64,000 bases of DNA from Tepidiforma sp. (GCA_026003935.1 BPIE01000001.1:1054001-1118000); one strand, 5' to 3'; positions 1 to 12,047 are shown, numbered from the stretch's first letter. Translations and numbers: made by a program. Notes: generated from the sequence alone by a model not told the origin.

Positions 1-1
1 C

Positions 2-388
2 CGGGGCTGGTACCACGAGTTCGACAAGGTGTTCGATACGTACTACCTGGGCATCGCGCTTTGGGTCGCGCGGAGCTGGGGTGACCGGCTGGCATGGACC
101 GTGCTGGTGAGCCTCTTCGCCCTGCGGGCGGCCGGGGTCGTCGTGTTCGAGCTGACCGGGGCGCGGGCTGTGATCCTGGCCGCCCCGAACATTTTCGAGA
201 ACTATTACCTGGTGCTGGCGGGGCTCCGCTCGATGGACTCCGGTTACCGGCTGAGCGGGTGGCGTGAGGCGCTGGTCTGGCTGGTGCTGGTGTCGCCGCC
301 GAAACTGCTCCAGGAGTACGTGATGCACTACCGGGAGGCGCAGACGTGGCGCTTTGTTCGGGACGAAATCGTCACGCCTTGGGACTGA
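2..388 (+). CDS. Hypothetical membrane protein, 5'-truncated by the window edge
   Basis: Frame is open from base 2 (RGWYHEFDKVFDTYYLG...) to the stop at 388; hydrophobic segments. Confidence 0.4.
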   Translation, partial: RGWYHEFDKVFDTYYLGIALWVARSWGDRLAWTVLVSLFALRAAGVVVFELTGARAVILAAPNIFENYYLVLAGLRSMDSGYRLSGWREALVWLVLVSPPKLLQEYVMHYREAQTWRFVRDEIVTPWD

Positions 389-3065
389 GGGGCAGCCTGC
401 GGACGGCGCCGGTGAGCGGCCCGCGCCGGCGAACGAGGAGCTTGTGGAGCTCGACGGCGACGATGACCGTAACGGCGACGGGGACCATGCGAAGCCAGGC
501 CTCAAGGGGGAGCGGTTCGACGCGAAGGACGTATTGCGTGGCGGGCAGGTAGAGTGCGGCGATGTGGAGGCCCAGGGCGGCGACGGTGGCGTAGAAGAGG
601 AAGGGGTTGCGGAAGGGGCTGCGGGCAAAAGCGGAGCGCCGCTCGACACGGACATTTCCAAGGTGGAAGGCCTGGAAGAGCACCATGGTGGTGAGGGCGG
701 CGGTGCGGGCCGCATCCACGCTGGCGCCGCGGTCCAGCTCCCAGCGGAATAGGGCGAGGGTGCCGATGCACATGACGATGCCGGCAACGGCGGTCCGCTC
801 CCAGAGCAGCGGCGAGAGGATGCCCTCAGTTCGGCGGCGGGGCGGGTAGCGGAGGACGTCGTCCTCACCGGGCTCGAAGGCAAGGGCGACGTCCTGGAGG
901 CCGTTGGTGACGAGATTCAGCCAGAGGAGCTGGGCGGCGACCATCGGCACCGGCCACTGGAAGGCGACGGAGGCGAGGATGGCGATGAGCAGGGCCGCAC
1001 CAGTGGAGACGAGGAAGAAGGTCACCTTGCGGACGTTCTCGAAGGTGATGCGGCCCTCTTCAATCGCAGCGGCGATAGTAACGAAGTTGTCGTCGGCGAG
1101 GACCATGTCGGCGGCTTCGCGGGCGACATCAGTGCCGGAGCGTCCCATGGCGATGCCGATGTCTGCGGCGCGGAGGGCGGGGGCGTCGTTCACGCCGTCG
1201 CCGGTGACGGCGACGACGTGTCCGTCGGCGCGCAACGCCTGGACCGCGCGGAGCTTGTGCTCCGGGTCCGCGCGGGCGATGACGGCGGTCGTACGGAGGC
1301 GTTCTCGGAGGCGTTCGTCGTCGAGCAGGTCGATTTCGGTGCCGGTCAGGACAGGGGTGCCGGCCGCGGCGATGCCGACCTCGGCAGCAATGGCGCTGGC
1401 TGTGGATGGGTGGTCGCCGGTGATCATGATGACCCGGATGCCGGCCTGGCGGCAGCTGCTGATGGCTTCGCGGACGCCGGGCCGCGGGGGGTCCATCATC
1501 GCCTGGAGGCCGAGGAAGACGAGTTCGCCAGGATGGGCATCCGGGTCCGGGCGCGCGGGGAGCGTTCGGAACGCCATGGCGAGGACGCGGTAGCCGCGCC
1601 CCGCGAGCTCGTGTGCGGCGGCGAGGACGGCTTCTGCATCGAGCGGGGCCTCGCCTGCCGTGGTGAGGATGGCCGCGGAGCGCTCGAGGAGCCGCTCCGG
1701 GGCGCCCTTCACGAACCAGGTGGGCCTGCCCTCGAATTCGCGGCAGGACGCCGAGTACTGGCGCTCGGATTCGAAGGGGACTTCGGCAAAGACGGGGGCG
1801 GCACGGAGGTCGGCGGGCTCGAGACCCTGGGCGATGGCGGAGAGGAGGAGGGCGGCCTCGGTGGGGTCGCCGGCCGTTTCGTAGCCGCTGTCGGTAAGGA
1901 AGGCGTCGGCCTCGTTGGTCATGACGCCGGTGACGAAGAGGAGGCGCTCGGGCTCGGAAAGCTGCGGCGCCGGGCCGTCACCGGGTGCAGGGACGGGGCG
2001 GGGGCCGGCGGCGGTCCAGCATTCGCGGACGGTCATGCGGTTCTCGGTCAGGGTGCCGGTCTTGTCGGAGCCGATGACGGTCGTGCTGCCAAGGGTCTCG
2101 ACCGCGGGCAGGTGGCGCACGATGGCGTTCCGTTTCGCCATCCGGCGGACTCCGAGCGCCAGCGCGATGGTGAAGGCGACCGGGAGGCCCTCGGGCACCA
2201 CGGCGACCGAAAGGGCGACGGCAACGATGAACATCTGCGATGGGGATTCACCGACGAGAACGCCAAGGATGAACGAGACGATGGCGCCGACGGCCACGAT
2301 GACCCCGATGGCGCGGGCGAGGCGCTCCATCCGCTCCTGGAGCGGCGTAGAGGGGAGCTCCTGTGCCCGCATGCTGCCGGCGATACTGCCGAGCTCGGTC
2401 GCCATGCCGGTGGCGACGACGAAGCCCCGGGCCCTGCCGCGAAGGACGATGCTGCCGGAATAGACCATGCAGGAGCGGTCGGCGATGGGAGTATCGGGTT
2501 TGGCGACGGGCTCGGCGGATTTCGGAACGCCCTCGGACTCGCCAGTCAGGAGCGACTGGTCGATGACCAGGCCGTTCACGTGGAAGAGGCGAAGGTCCGC
2601 CGGGACGCGCATACCGGATTCGATCAGCACGACATCGCCCGGGACGAGTTCGCGACCGTCGATTTCACGTTCGCGGCCATCCCGAATGACCCGGGCGCGG
2701 GGTGCGACGAGGTTCATGAGTGCGCGGACGGAACGCTCAGCGCGGCGCTCCTGGGTGAAGCCGATGGCGGCGTTGAGGGCGAGGACCGCGGCGATGACGG
2801 CGGCATCGACCCATTCGCGAAGGGCGAGGGTGACGAGCGCGGCGACGAGGAGGATATAGATGACTGGTGAGCGGAACTGGCGGAGCGAGGGTGACGTACC
2901 AGCGGCGGAGGCGGAACGGAGCTCGATTTCGTTGGGGCCGAACCGTTCGAGGCGGACGGCACCCTCGGCCATCGTGAGCCCATGGGGGCCTGTCCCGAGC
3001 CGGGCTGCCACCTCGTCGACGGGGAGCGCGTGCCAGGCCGGGCCCGGCGCTGGTTCAGGCTGCAT
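372..3065 (-). CDS. Cation-transporting P-type ATPase (P2/Ca2+-type-like)
   Basis: DKTGTLT, TGES, MITGDHPSTA and GDGVNDAPAL motifs; start at MQPEPAPGPAWH within the longer open frame. Confidence 0.93.
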   Translation of the reverse strand: MQPEPAPGPAWHALPVDEVAARLGTGPHGLTMAEGAVRLERFGPNEIELRSASAAGTSPSLRQFRSPVIYILLVAALVTLALREWVDAAVIAAVLALNAAIGFTQERRAERSVRALMNLVAPRARVIRDGREREIDGRELVPGDVVLIESGMRVPADLRLFHVNGLVIDQSLLTGESEGVPKSAEPVAKPDTPIADRSCMVYSGSIVLRGRARGFVVATGMATELGSIAGSMRAQELPSTPLQERMERLARAIGVIVAVGAIVSFILGVLVGESPSQMFIVAVALSVAVVPEGLPVAFTIALALGVRRMAKRNAIVRHLPAVETLGSTTVIGSDKTGTLTENRMTVRECWTAAGPRPVPAPGDGPAPQLSEPERLLFVTGVMTNEADAFLTDSGYETAGDPTEAALLLSAIAQGLEPADLRAAPVFAEVPFESERQYSASCREFEGRPTWFVKGAPERLLERSAAILTTAGEAPLDAEAVLAAAHELAGRGYRVLAMAFRTLPARPDPDAHPGELVFLGLQAMMDPPRPGVREAISSCRQAGIRVIMITGDHPSTASAIAAEVGIAAAGTPVLTGTEIDLLDDERLRERLRTTAVIARADPEHKLRAVQALRADGHVVAVTGDGVNDAPALRAADIGIAMGRSGTDVAREAADMVLADDNFVTIAAAIEEGRITFENVRKVTFFLVSTGAALLIAILASVAFQWPVPMVAAQLLWLNLVTNGLQDVALAFEPGEDDVLRYPPRRRTEGILSPLLWERTAVAGIVMCIGTLALFRWELDRGASVDAARTAALTTMVLFQAFHLGNVRVERRSAFARSPFRNPFLFYATVAALGLHIAALYLPATQYVLRVEPLPLEAWLRMVPVAVTVIVAVELHKLLVRRRGPLTGAVRRLPLSPKA

Positions 3066-3886
3066 CGCGCGCCGGGCTCGCGAGGATGAGCGGGAGGGGG
3101 CTGGCGCGGAGGAGGGCGTCGGCGACGGAGCCGAGGAGGAAGCGGAGGGCGCGGCCGCGGCCGTGGGTGGCGAGGGCGATGTGCGTGGCGCCGGTTTCAC
3201 GGGCGACTCGGATTGCGGCTGCGGCGATGGATTCGAACGCTTCCGCGCGCTCGACCCGGCGGTGAACCACGTTCGCGCCTTCGAGGGCGCGCTCGAGGCG
3301 CTGGAGGCCCGCCGCCAGCTCGAGCTCGCGGTCTTCGAGGCGCTCGCCGAGGACGGGAACGGAGACGGCGAGGAGCTCGACCGGGACGCTGGAGCGCCTG
3401 GAGCAGGGTTTCGAGGGCGGGCGCGACGGCGGCAGCTTCCTCGCTGCCATCGCCCAGGGCGAGGACGCGGAGGTTCGATGGCGTTGCGGACGGGTCCCAG
3501 CGCGGACCGACGGCGAGGACCGGCACGGGCGAGGTGCGAACAACGCTGCCGAGGTCCGTAAGGGCGGGGCCTTCGCGGGCGTCGATGGCGAGGAGCCGGG
3601 CGCCCGAGCTGATGGCGAGACGGACGGGTGGGGCCCACGGCGGTTCGCCGTAGAGGCGGAGCGCGAGGCCGGCAGAGGAAACTCCGGGCGGGAGCAGTGC
3701 GGCGAGGTCGGCGGCTGCAGCGGCAAGGGCGGCTTCCACGGCCGCGGGGTCGGCGATGTCGGCCTGTGCGGCTGCATCGAAGACGACGGTCGCGGCAAGC
3801 GACAGCCCGAGGGCCCGGGCGAGGGGTGCGGCGGCGGCCGGGGCGGCAGTCACGTCGTGGGGGTCGGGCAGACAGAGGACTGACAT
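3055..3886 (-). pseudogene. Universal stress protein family gene, interrupted by an apparent 1-nt frameshift
   Basis: N-terminal half (MSVLCLPDPHDVT...ALETLLQALQR) is in one frame; C-terminal half (VPVELLAVSVPVLG...THIALATHGRGRALRFLLGSVADALLRASPLPLILAS) is in another; the switch falls at the GGG tract 3383-3385. Confidence 0.75.
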
Positions 3887-4022
3887 TGCCGTAGTTTGCA
3901 TCAGGGGGCGCGCCGCCGTGAGGGCCACACGGACGCCGCCCCGGGGCCCGTGCGGCGGTTTCGACGGGTGACGCGCTTCGCATCTTTCGTGATGGCTTCA
4001 GGCGTGCTAGCGTAGGTGAGCT

Positions 4023-6095
4023 GTGGGCACTTCTTCGGGGCCCGAGCTGACGCCAGTATTCGGCCCGCAGGGGCGGGTGACGCGGTATCGCGTCGGGGTG
4101 CCCAGGGCGGGCATCGTTGAGACTGCGGAGGGGCGGTACGAGGCGACGCCGTACGCGGAGCGGCGGCGGGGGCTGGGCGGCCTTGCGCTCGATGTGAAGG
4201 ACATCGTCATCGGCCGGTCGATGTCGAATCTCCGGCTGGCGGAGCAGCGGCTGAGCAAGAAGCTGGCGCTGGCGGTGTTTTCGTCGGACGCGATTTCGTC
4301 GACGGCGTACGGCCCGCAGGAGGTGCTGCTGATCCTCGTCCTGGCGGGGTCGGGGGCGCTGACGTACAGCCTGCCAATCGTGTTGGCGATCGTGGGGCTG
4401 CTGGCGGTGGTGGTGCTTTCGTACAGCCAGACGATCCGGGCGTACCCGCACGGTGGCGGGGCGTATACGGTGGCGCTGGAAAACCTCGGCAAAGGGGCGG
4501 GGCTGGTGGCGGCCTCGGCGCTGCTGATCGACTACACGCTGACGGTGGCGGTGTCGATTGCGGCTTCGGTGGAGGCGATCGTTGCAGCGTTCCCTGGGCT
4601 CCACGGGGCGGCGGTGTGGATGAGTGTGGCGATGGTCGCGGTGATCGCGACGATGAATCTGCGGGGGGTGCGTGAATCGGGGACGGTGTTTGCCATCCCC
4701 ACGTACGGGTTCATCTTCGTGTTGGGGGCGACGATTGCGGTCGGGGTGGGAAAGGTGCTCTTGAGCGATTCGCCGAACCTGCTGGCAGCGGGGGTGCCGG
4801 ACCGGCCGCTGCCGGAGGCCGAGCATTCGCTGTCGCTGTTTTTGCTGTTGCGGGCGTTTGCGGCCGGCTGCTCGGCGCTGACGGGTGTGGAGGCCGTTTC
4901 GAACGGGGTGCAGGCGTTCAAGCCGCCGGAGTGGAAAAACGCGACCCAGACGATGGCGGCGATGGCGGTCATCCTCGGGACGCTGCTGCTGGGGACGACG
5001 CTGCTCGCGCGGCACTTCGGCGTGGTGTACCTCGAGGGCGACCACGCGACGGTGCTGGCACAGATTGGGGAGCACGTGTTCGGGCGGGGGGTGATGTTCT
5101 TCGCGCTGCAGGGTTTCACGGCGGGCATCCTCTTCCTTGCGGCGAATACGTCGTTTGCGGACTATCCGCGGTTGGCGGCGGTGCTGGCGCGGGATGCGTA
5201 TCTGCCGCGGGTGTTCCGGCAGCGGGGCAACCGGCTGGTATTCAGCTACGGCATTCTCGCGCTGGCCGTGATGGCGGTGGTGCTGCTGGTGGTCTTCCAG
5301 GCGAAGACGACGCGGCTCATCCCGCTGTATGCGTTTGGGGTGTTCCTGTCGTTCACGCTGTCGCAGGCGGGGATGGTGGTGCACTGGTTCCGTGTGCGCG
5401 GGCGCGGCTGGCGAGCTTCGATGGTCATCAACGGGTTCGGGGCGTGCGTGACGGCGGTGGTGACGGCCATCGTGGTGGTGACGAAGTTCCACGAGGGCGG
5501 GTGGATGGTGGTCGTGGCGGTGCCTGCGGGTGCGGCGCTGCTGTGGTGGGTGGGGAGGTATTACGCGCGCCTGCGGCGGCTGCTTCACGTGCCGACGGAT
5601 GCGGTGTTCGAGATGGCACCGCGGGGGGATGCGCCGGAGCCGGTCCTGGTGCCGGTGCAGGAGGTGAACCTCGCGCTGGTGATGGCGCTGGGTGCGGCGT
5701 GTGAGCGGGCGAAGACGGTGGAAGCGGTGCACGTGGTGGTGGACCCGGACCAGCCCGACCAGATCGATGCGGCATGGCGGCGGCAGTTCCCCAACATCCC
5801 GCTGGTGGTCATCGACTCGCCGTACCGGAACGTTGCGGACCCGTTCGCGCGGTACGTGGAGGACCGGCTCCATGAACCGCCGTATCGGCTGGTGGTGCTG
5901 CTGCCGGTGATCGAGACTCGACGGTGGTATGAGCGGTTCCTCGTGAACCAGGGTGCAGGCGCAATTGCGCGGCGGCTATCGGGCAATCGGCGGGTGGGCA
6001 TCGAGCGGTACCGGTTTCACCCGGGCGGAACGGGGCGGCGCGGCATCGGAAATTCAGGATGTTCCCCTAGGTTCGGCGGCCGAGATCTTCTGTAG
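4023..6095 (+). CDS. APC-family amino acid permease with a C-terminal soluble (USP-like) region
   Basis: Multi-TM protein with AISSTAYGPQE near the N-terminus; soluble tail after about residue 520. Confidence 0.85.
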   Translation: MGTSSGPELTPVFGPQGRVTRYRVGVPRAGIVETAEGRYEATPYAERRRGLGGLALDVKDIVIGRSMSNLRLAEQRLSKKLALAVFSSDAISSTAYGPQEVLLILVLAGSGALTYSLPIVLAIVGLLAVVVLSYSQTIRAYPHGGGAYTVALENLGKGAGLVAASALLIDYTLTVAVSIAASVEAIVAAFPGLHGAAVWMSVAMVAVIATMNLRGVRESGTVFAIPTYGFIFVLGATIAVGVGKVLLSDSPNLLAAGVPDRPLPEAEHSLSLFLLLRAFAAGCSALTGVEAVSNGVQAFKPPEWKNATQTMAAMAVILGTLLLGTTLLARHFGVVYLEGDHATVLAQIGEHVFGRGVMFFALQGFTAGILFLAANTSFADYPRLAAVLARDAYLPRVFRQRGNRLVFSYGILALAVMAVVLLVVFQAKTTRLIPLYAFGVFLSFTLSQAGMVVHWFRVRGRGWRASMVINGFGACVTAVVTAIVVVTKFHEGGWMVVVAVPAGAALLWWVGRYYARLRRLLHVPTDAVFEMAPRGDAPEPVLVPVQEVNLALVMALGAACERAKTVEAVHVVVDPDQPDQIDAAWRRQFPNIPLVVIDSPYRNVADPFARYVEDRLHEPPYRLVVLLPVIETRRWYERFLVNQGAGAIARRLSGNRRVGIERYRFHPGGTGRRGIGNSGCSPRFGGRDLL

Positions 6096-6124
6096 CATCC
6101 ATCGCGGATGACAGGGAGGGCCCG

Positions 6125-9100
6125 GTGAGAGTCGCGCTGGCCGCGTTCGACGAGGGCAGCCGGGCGCGCATCGAGGCGGCGTTGCGCGGCGCCGGGCATA
6201 CGGTGCTTGCGGCAGGGGATGCCGGGGCCGAGGTGGAGGTGGCCGACGGTGTGACCGGCGCGGCAGCGGGGGAGCTGGCGGGGCGGGCGCGCGCGGACGG
6301 GCGCCGGGCGTTCATCGCCGGTCTTGTCGATGTGCCGGGCGGCGTGGCTCGGGCCGTGGCCGGGGGAGCGACAGAGGTGTACCCCGCGGGGGACGCTGCC
6401 GCGCTGCTGACGCGGCTGGCAGTCATCGAGGCTGCGGGACCGCGGGCGCCGGGGCTCGGGGATGCCGCCGAGGCGGCGAACGATGCGCTGTACGTCATCG
6501 GGTTCGACGGCCGGTTTACGTGGGCGAATGCGGCAGCGGAGCGGCTGACGGGCTTCCCGCGGGAGCGGCTGATCGGCATGCACGTCTCCGAGCTGGTCCG
6601 CGACCCGGCGGACCTGGCCCGTGTGGACGAGGAGCTGCGGGCGAAGGTGGAGGGACGGGCCGAGACGTCGTTTTTCGAGGTTCGGGTGACGACGGCCGGG
6701 GGCGACACGGTCCCGGTGGAGGTCAACAGCCGGGTGGTGATGCGGGAGGGACGGCCGTGGGCGGTGGAGGGGGTCGCGCGCGATGTGCGGCCGCGGAAGC
6801 GGCTGGAGGAGCAGCTGCGCCGGGAGGCGGAGCTGTTTGCGGGGCTGGGCGTGGCAGCCGTGGCAATAGACTGCAGCGCGCGAATCGTGTCATGGAACCG
6901 GGCCGCGGAGGAGCTCTTCGGGGTCCCGGCGGCGAGCGCGCTTGGGACGAGCTCGATCGACCTCCTGGCGCTGCCGCAGCGCGGCGAAGGGCCCGGGCTG
7001 CTTTCCCGGGTGCTGGCGGGGGAGCGGCTTCGGTTCGAGGCTGAGCTGGTCCGCGCGGACGGGACGACGTTCCCGGCGTTGGTGAGCGGGGCTCCGCTGT
7101 ATGACGAGGCCGGGAGTGTCGCGGGCGCGGTCGCGGTGGTGGTGGACCTGACGGCGGAGCGGGAGCGGCAGCGGCGGGTGGAGCAGCTCGCGGCGGTGGT
7201 GGATTCGAGCGACGACGCGGTGACGACGTACGACCCGGACGGCCGCATCACGGGGTGGAACGCGGCGGCGGAGCGTATCTATGGGATGCGCGCGGCGGAG
7301 GTGCTCGGGCGGTACGCGTGGGAGCTGGCGCCGCCGGGGGAGCGGGTCGAGCGGCGGGCATTCGTCGAGCGGGTGCTTCGGGGCGAGAGCGTGAGCGGCC
7401 GTGTGGTGAGGCGCGAGGGCGGTCCCGGGCGCACGGGCTGGCTGAGCCTCTCGGCCTTCCCGCTGCGGGACGGCGAGGGCCGGGTGACGGGTGCCGCTGC
7501 TGTGGCGCGCGATGTCACGGCGCTCATCGAGGCGGAGCGCGAGGTGAGCTGGCTGGCGTCGATCGTGGGCTCGGCGGACGACGCGATCATCGGGCGGGAC
7601 ACGGAGGGCCGGATTGTAAGCTGGAACGCAGCAGCCGAGCGGCTCTTCGGCTACACGGCGGCGGAGATGGTGGGGTCGCTGGGAGAGGAGACGGTTCCCG
7701 CTGAGCGGCTCGAGGCCTACCGGGCAAGGCTGGACGAGCTCGGCGGCGACGAACGGGTCGAGGCCGAGGTGCTGCGTCGGAGCCGGGACGGGCGGGTGTT
7801 TCCGGTGCGGGCGATTTCGTTCCCGGTCTACAGCCGGGACGGGCGGCGGCTGGGGTCGGCATCGTTCCTACGCGACATCAGTGCGGAGCGGGAGGTGAAG
7901 GCGGCTCTGGAGGAGCGCGAGCGGCAGCTCCGGGCGCTGTTCGAGAGCGCGGGGGAGGCGATCGTGATCGTCGACCTCGCGCGCCGGGTCCGGTGGCTCA
8001 ACCAGTACGCGGCGGAGGTGGCGGAGCAGGTGTTCGGGACGCGGCCGGCGGCGGGGGAGGGCATCCTCGGGTGGGTTCGGGAGAAGGACCGGCTGGCCTG
8101 GGAGATTGCGTTCGAGGCGGCGGCGGGCGGGGAGACGACGACGCTGCTGGGGCGGCTCCAGCGGCTCGACGGTTCGCGGTTCTGGTACGAAATGACGTTC
8201 CGCCCGGTGCGGGGCGAGGCCGGGGAGGTGGAGGCGGTGGCGCTCGCAGGGCGCGATGTGACTGCCCGGGTGGAAGCGGAGCGGGCGCTGCGGGAGCGGG
8301 AGGCGACGCTGCGGAGCGTGTTCGAGAGCACCCGCGACCACCTCTGGCTGCTGGACCGGGGCGGGCGGCTGGTGACGTGCAACACGGCGGCAGCCGTGTA
8401 CTGCGAGGGGCGGTTTGGGCGGCGGCCAGCGCCCGGCGATGCGATGCGGGATTTCGCAGACCCCGACGCGCAGCAGCTGCTCGAGGAGGTGGTGGAGCGC
8501 GCGCTTGGCGGGGAGGCCGTCTCGGGCGAGCTGGCGGTGCCAAACGAGGACGGCAGCCGGACGTACTTCGACATCCAGGTGACGCCGGTCCGGGACGAGC
8601 GGGGGGTGGTGACCGGGGTGCTGGCGGCGGCGCGGGATGTCAGCGAGGCGGCACGTTCGCGGCGTGAGCTCCTGCAGGCGCGGGAGGCGCTGGCTGCCGA
8701 GTACGCGAGGCTTTCGACGATCATCGAAAACTCTGACGAGGGCATCGTGCTGCTGGACCGGGAGTGCCGGGTGGCAGCGTTCAATTCGGAGTTTGCCGAG
8801 GGCACGCGGGCGCGGCGGGGGGTGGCGGTGGCGCCGGGGATGCACTTCCGGGAGCTGGTTTCGCCCGAGAGCGCGGAGTACCTGCTGGGGCGGGTGCAGG
8901 AGGCGCTTGCGGGGCGGCGGGTGGCGTTCGATGTTCAGTCACAGTCGCCGGGGGAGCGGCGATGGTTCGAGGTGCGCATCCGGCCGGTGGTCACTGAAGG
9001 CGGCGAGGTGACGGGGGTGGTGTACACGGGGCGGGACGTGACCGAGCGGCGGAAATTGGAGCTCGAGCGGGAGGGTGCGCTCGCGGAGGCGCGGCGGCTG

Positions 9101-10978
9101 GCAGCGGTGATCGAAAGTTCGACGGAAGCGGTCGTCGGGATTGGACGGGACGGGCGGATCGAAAGCTGGAACCGAGCGGCCGAAGAGCTGTACGGCTGGA
9201 CCGCGGCGGAGGCGGTCGGGCAGCCGTTCCGCCTGGTTCTCCCGGCCGAAGAAGCGGAACGGGGTGCGGCGCTGTTCGCGCGACTGCTCGCTGGCGCGTC
9301 GTACCGGGGCGAGATGCAGCGGCTCACGAAATCGGGCCGGGTCATCCTCGTGGAGTCGGCGTACTTCCCGCTGCGGGGCCCGGACGGGACGGTGGTCGGC
9401 GTGGGCTGCACCTCGCACGACGTGACCCGCGAGCGGGAGATGGAGCGGCGTATCGCCGAATCGGCTGCGGACCTCTCGGCGACGCTGGGCGCCATCCACG
9501 AGGGAGTGGCGCTCATCCGCGCCGACGGGGTGATTCTTGCGGCGAACCCGGCGACGCAGGAGCTGGTGGCGAGCCTCTTCGGCACGGTGCCGGAGGCGGG
9601 GATGCACTGGCGGGAGGTGCTTCCGCCGGGGTGGCACGAGCGCTTCGGGGAGGTGGTGGCGAACACGCTGGCGGGCGAAAGCTCGAATTTCGAGCAGGCA
9701 GTGGCGGACCGGGAGGGCGTTGAGCGGTGGCTCGAGCTGTCATTCGGGCGTGTGACGCTGCCGGATGGCACGGTGCGCGGGGTGGCGCTGAGCATGCGCG
9801 AGGTGACCGAGCGGAAACGGACGGAGGAGCGGCTGCTGCAGGCACAGAAGGCGGAGTCGCTGGCGGTGATGGCGGGCGGCATCGCGCACGATTTCAACAA
9901 TCTGCTCGTGGGGATTCTTGGGAATGCGGGGCTTGCGCTGGCGGAGCTGCCGCCGGAATCGCCGGTCCGGCCGATCGTGGAGGACATCGAGCTGGCAGGG
10001 CAGCGGGCGGCGGAGCTGGCCCGGCAGATGCTGGCGTACTCGGGGCGCGGGCGGTTTGCGGTGCAGCCGCTGAGCCTGAACGGGCTGGTGGAGGAGATGG
10101 GGCACCTGCTGCGGAGCTCGATTGGCGCGGGGGTTCGGCTGGTGATGGACCTCGAGCCGGGCGCACCGGCCGTGGTCGGGGACGCGACGCAGCTGCGGCA
10201 GGTGCTGATGAACCTCGTGATCAACGCCTCGGACGCGATTGGGGCGGGGGAGGGGACGGTGCGCATCCGGACGCGGACGGAGCCGGGGAGCGAGGAGCTC
10301 TTCGCGAAGGCGGTCGTGGCGCCGCCGGAGCCGGCGCGCCGCTACGTGGTGCTGGAGGTGGCGGATACGGGCGCGGGGATGGACGCGGCGACGCTTGCGC
10401 GGATTTTCGACCCGTTCTTCACGACGAAATTCACGGGGCGTGGACTCGGGCTTGCTGCCGTGCTAGGAATCGTTCGCGGCCACCGGGGCGGGATTGCCGT
10501 GGAGAGCACGCCTGGCGAGGGGACGAGGTTCCGGGTGATGCTGCCCGCAAGCGACGACGGCGCGACAACGGCCGAGCAAGCCCCCCGCGGGGAGCGGTGG
10601 CAGGGGAGCGGGACGGTGCTCATTGCGGATGACGAGCCAAGCGTGCGCGCGGTGACGGCGCGGGCGCTGCGGGCGATGGGATTCGAGGTGCTCGAAGCTG
10701 CCGACGGCCAGGCCGCAGTCGAGCTGTACGCTGCGCACCGGGAGCGGGTGGTGCTGGTATTGCTCGATATGACGATGCCGAAGCTGAACGGGGAGGGGGC
10801 GTTCCGGGCCATCCGGGAGATGGAGCCGGGCGCGAAGGTGGTGTTGATGAGCGGGTATACCGAACAGGATGCGGCGGAGAAGTTCGACGGGACGCTGAGC
10901 GGGTTCCTGCAGAAGCCGTACGAGCTGGGGCAGCTGCAGGAGATGGTGCGGCGGGTGCTGGAGGGCGGGGCGCCGTAG
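6125..10978 (+). CDS. Multi-PAS hybrid sensor histidine kinase with C-terminal receiver domain
   Basis: About nine PAS-like repeats (WNAAAERxxG), HisKA motif [27 protein letters not shown], receiver motifs ADDE/LLDMTMP/MSGY. Confidence 0.92.
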   Translation: MRVALAAFDEGSRARIEAALRGAGHTVLAAGDAGAEVEVADGVTGAAAGELAGRARADGRRAFIAGLVDVPGGVARAVAGGATEVYPAGDAAALLTRLAVIEAAGPRAPGLGDAAEAANDALYVIGFDGRFTWANAAAERLTGFPRERLIGMHVSELVRDPADLARVDEELRAKVEGRAETSFFEVRVTTAGGDTVPVEVNSRVVMREGRPWAVEGVARDVRPRKRLEEQLRREAELFAGLGVAAVAIDCSARIVSWNRAAEELFGVPAASALGTSSIDLLALPQRGEGPGLLSRVLAGERLRFEAELVRADGTTFPALVSGAPLYDEAGSVAGAVAVVVDLTAERERQRRVEQLAAVVDSSDDAVTTYDPDGRITGWNAAAERIYGMRAAEVLGRYAWELAPPGERVERRAFVERVLRGESVSGRVVRREGGPGRTGWLSLSAFPLRDGEGRVTGAAAVARDVTALIEAEREVSWLASIVGSADDAIIGRDTEGRIVSWNAAAERLFGYTAAEMVGSLGEETVPAERLEAYRARLDELGGDERVEAEVLRRSRDGRVFPVRAISFPVYSRDGRRLGSASFLRDISAEREVKAALEERERQLRALFESAGEAIVIVDLARRVRWLNQYAAEVAEQVFGTRPAAGEGILGWVREKDRLAWEIAFEAAAGGETTTLLGRLQRLDGSRFWYEMTFRPVRGEAGEVEAVALAGRDVTARVEAERALREREATLRSVFESTRDHLWLLDRGGRLVTCNTAAAVYCEGRFGRRPAPGDAMRDFADPDAQQLLEEVVERALGGEAVSGELAVPNEDGSRTYFDIQVTPVRDERGVVTGVLAAARDVSEAARSRRELLQAREALAAEYARLSTIIENSDEGIVLLDRECRVAAFNSEFAEGTRARRGVAVAPGMHFRELVSPESAEYLLGRVQEALAGRRVAFDVQSQSPGERRWFEVRIRPVVTEGGEVTGVVYTGRDVTERRKLELEREGALAEARRLAAVIESSTEAVVGIGRDGRIESWNRAAEELYGWTAAEAVGQPFRLVLPAEEAERGAALFARLLAGASYRGEMQRLTKSGRVILVESAYFPLRGPDGTVVGVGCTSHDVTREREMERRIAESAADLSATLGAIHEGVALIRADGVILAANPATQELVASLFGTVPEAGMHWREVLPPGWHERFGEVVANTLAGESSNFEQAVADREGVERWLELSFGRVTLPDGTVRGVALSMREVTERKRTEERLLQAQKAESLAVMAGGIAHDFNNLLVGILGNAGLALAELPPESPVRPIVEDIELAGQRAAELARQMLAYSGRGRFAVQPLSLNGLVEEMGHLLRSSIGAGVRLVMDLEPGAPAVVGDATQLRQVLMNLVINASDAIGAGEGTVRIRTRTEPGSEELFAKAVVAPPEPARRYVVLEVADTGAGMDAATLARIFDPFFTTKFTGRGLGLAAVLGIVRGHRGGIAVESTPGEGTRFRVMLPASDDGATTAEQAPRGERWQGSGTVLIADDEPSVRAVTARALRAMGFEVLEAADGQAAVELYAAHRERVVLVLLDMTMPKLNGEGAFRAIREMEPGAKVVLMSGYTEQDAAEKFDGTLSGFLQKPYELGQLQEMVRRVLEGGAP

Positions 10979-11003
10979 AACATCTGTACGTTATACTGCG
11001 CGG

Positions 11004-12047
11004 GTGACCGAGGAACGGCTGGTTGCGCCGGGTGCGCTGACGGAGGATGCGGAGCTGGAGCGGTCGCTGCGGCCGCGGCGCCTGGAGGAGTTCCCGGGGC
11101 AGGAGCGGACGAAGCGGAATCTCGCCATCGCGATCGAGGCGGCGAAGCAGCGGGGCGAGGCGCTGGACCACGTGCTGCTGTACGGGCCGCCGGGGCTTGG
11201 GAAGACGACGCTGGCGAACATCATTGCGCACGAGATGGGCGTCTCCATCCGGACGACGAGCGGGCCGGCATTCGAACGGCCGGGCGACCTCGCGGCCGTG
11301 CTGACGAACCTGAAGGAGCACGACATCCTCTTCATCGACGAAATCCACCGGCTTTCGAGCGCGGTGGAGGAGATCCTCTACCCGGCGATGGAGGACTTTG
11401 CGCTCGACCTCGTCATCGGAAAGGGGGCGGGGGCGCGCTCTGTGCGGCTGGCGATGCCGCGGTTCACGCTCATTGGGGCAACGACGCGGTACGCGATGGT
11501 GAGCGCGCCGCTGCGGGACCGGTTCGGCTCGGTGTACCGGCTGGATTTCTACGAGGCGGAGACGCTGGTGCTCATCGTGCAGCGTTCGGCGGCGATCCTC
11601 GGCGTGGAGCTGCCGGGCGATGCGGCGATGGAGATTGCGCGGCGCTCGCGAGGGACGCCGCGCATCGCCAACCGGCTCTTGCGGCGGGTCCGGGACTACG
11701 CGGCGGTACGAAACGGGGGCCTGATCACGCGCGAGGCCGCGCGGGAAGCGCTCGCCATGCTCGACGTCGATGAACTGGGGCTGGACGAATCGGACCGGGC
11801 GGTGCTGCGGGCGATTTGCGAGAAGTTCGGAGGCGGGCCGGTCGGGCTCGAGACCATCGCGGCGGCGGTCTCGGAAGAGGCCGACACGATCATGGACGTG
11901 TATGAGCCGTTTCTCCTGAAGTGCGGGTTCCTGAACCGCACGCCGCGGGGCCGGGTGGCGACGGAGGCGGCGTTTCGGCACCTCGGGCTCGAACCGCCGC
12001 GGGACCGGCCCGCGCAGCCGGGGCTGTGGGACAGGGGGGAGGAGTAG
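11004..12047 (+). CDS. ruvB: Holliday junction DNA helicase RuvB
   Basis: [45 protein letters not shown]. Confidence 0.97.
   Translation: MTEERLVAPGALTEDAELERSLRPRRLEEFPGQERTKRNLAIAIEAAKQRGEALDHVLLYGPPGLGKTTLANIIAHEMGVSIRTTSGPAFERPGDLAAVLTNLKEHDILFIDEIHRLSSAVEEILYPAMEDFALDLVIGKGAGARSVRLAMPRFTLIGATTRYAMVSAPLRDRFGSVYRLDFYEAETLVLIVQRSAAILGVELPGDAAMEIARRSRGTPRIANRLLRRVRDYAAVRNGGLITREAAREALAMLDVDELGLDESDRAVLRAICEKFGGGPVGLETIAAAVSEEADTIMDVYEPFLLKCGFLNRTPRGRVATEAAFRHLGLEPPRDRPAQPGLWDRGEE

Noticed and set aside
1218-2870. 550-aa plus-strand ORF opposite the P-type ATPase
   Set aside because: Low-complexity Gly/Asp/Glu translation, antisense of a clear ATPase
3066-5873. 5' extension of the minus-strand 1833-aa ORF (372..5873)
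   Set aside because: The part upstream of MQPEPAPGP is Arg/Pro/His-rich antisense of the APC permease; stop-free frames are common at this GC content
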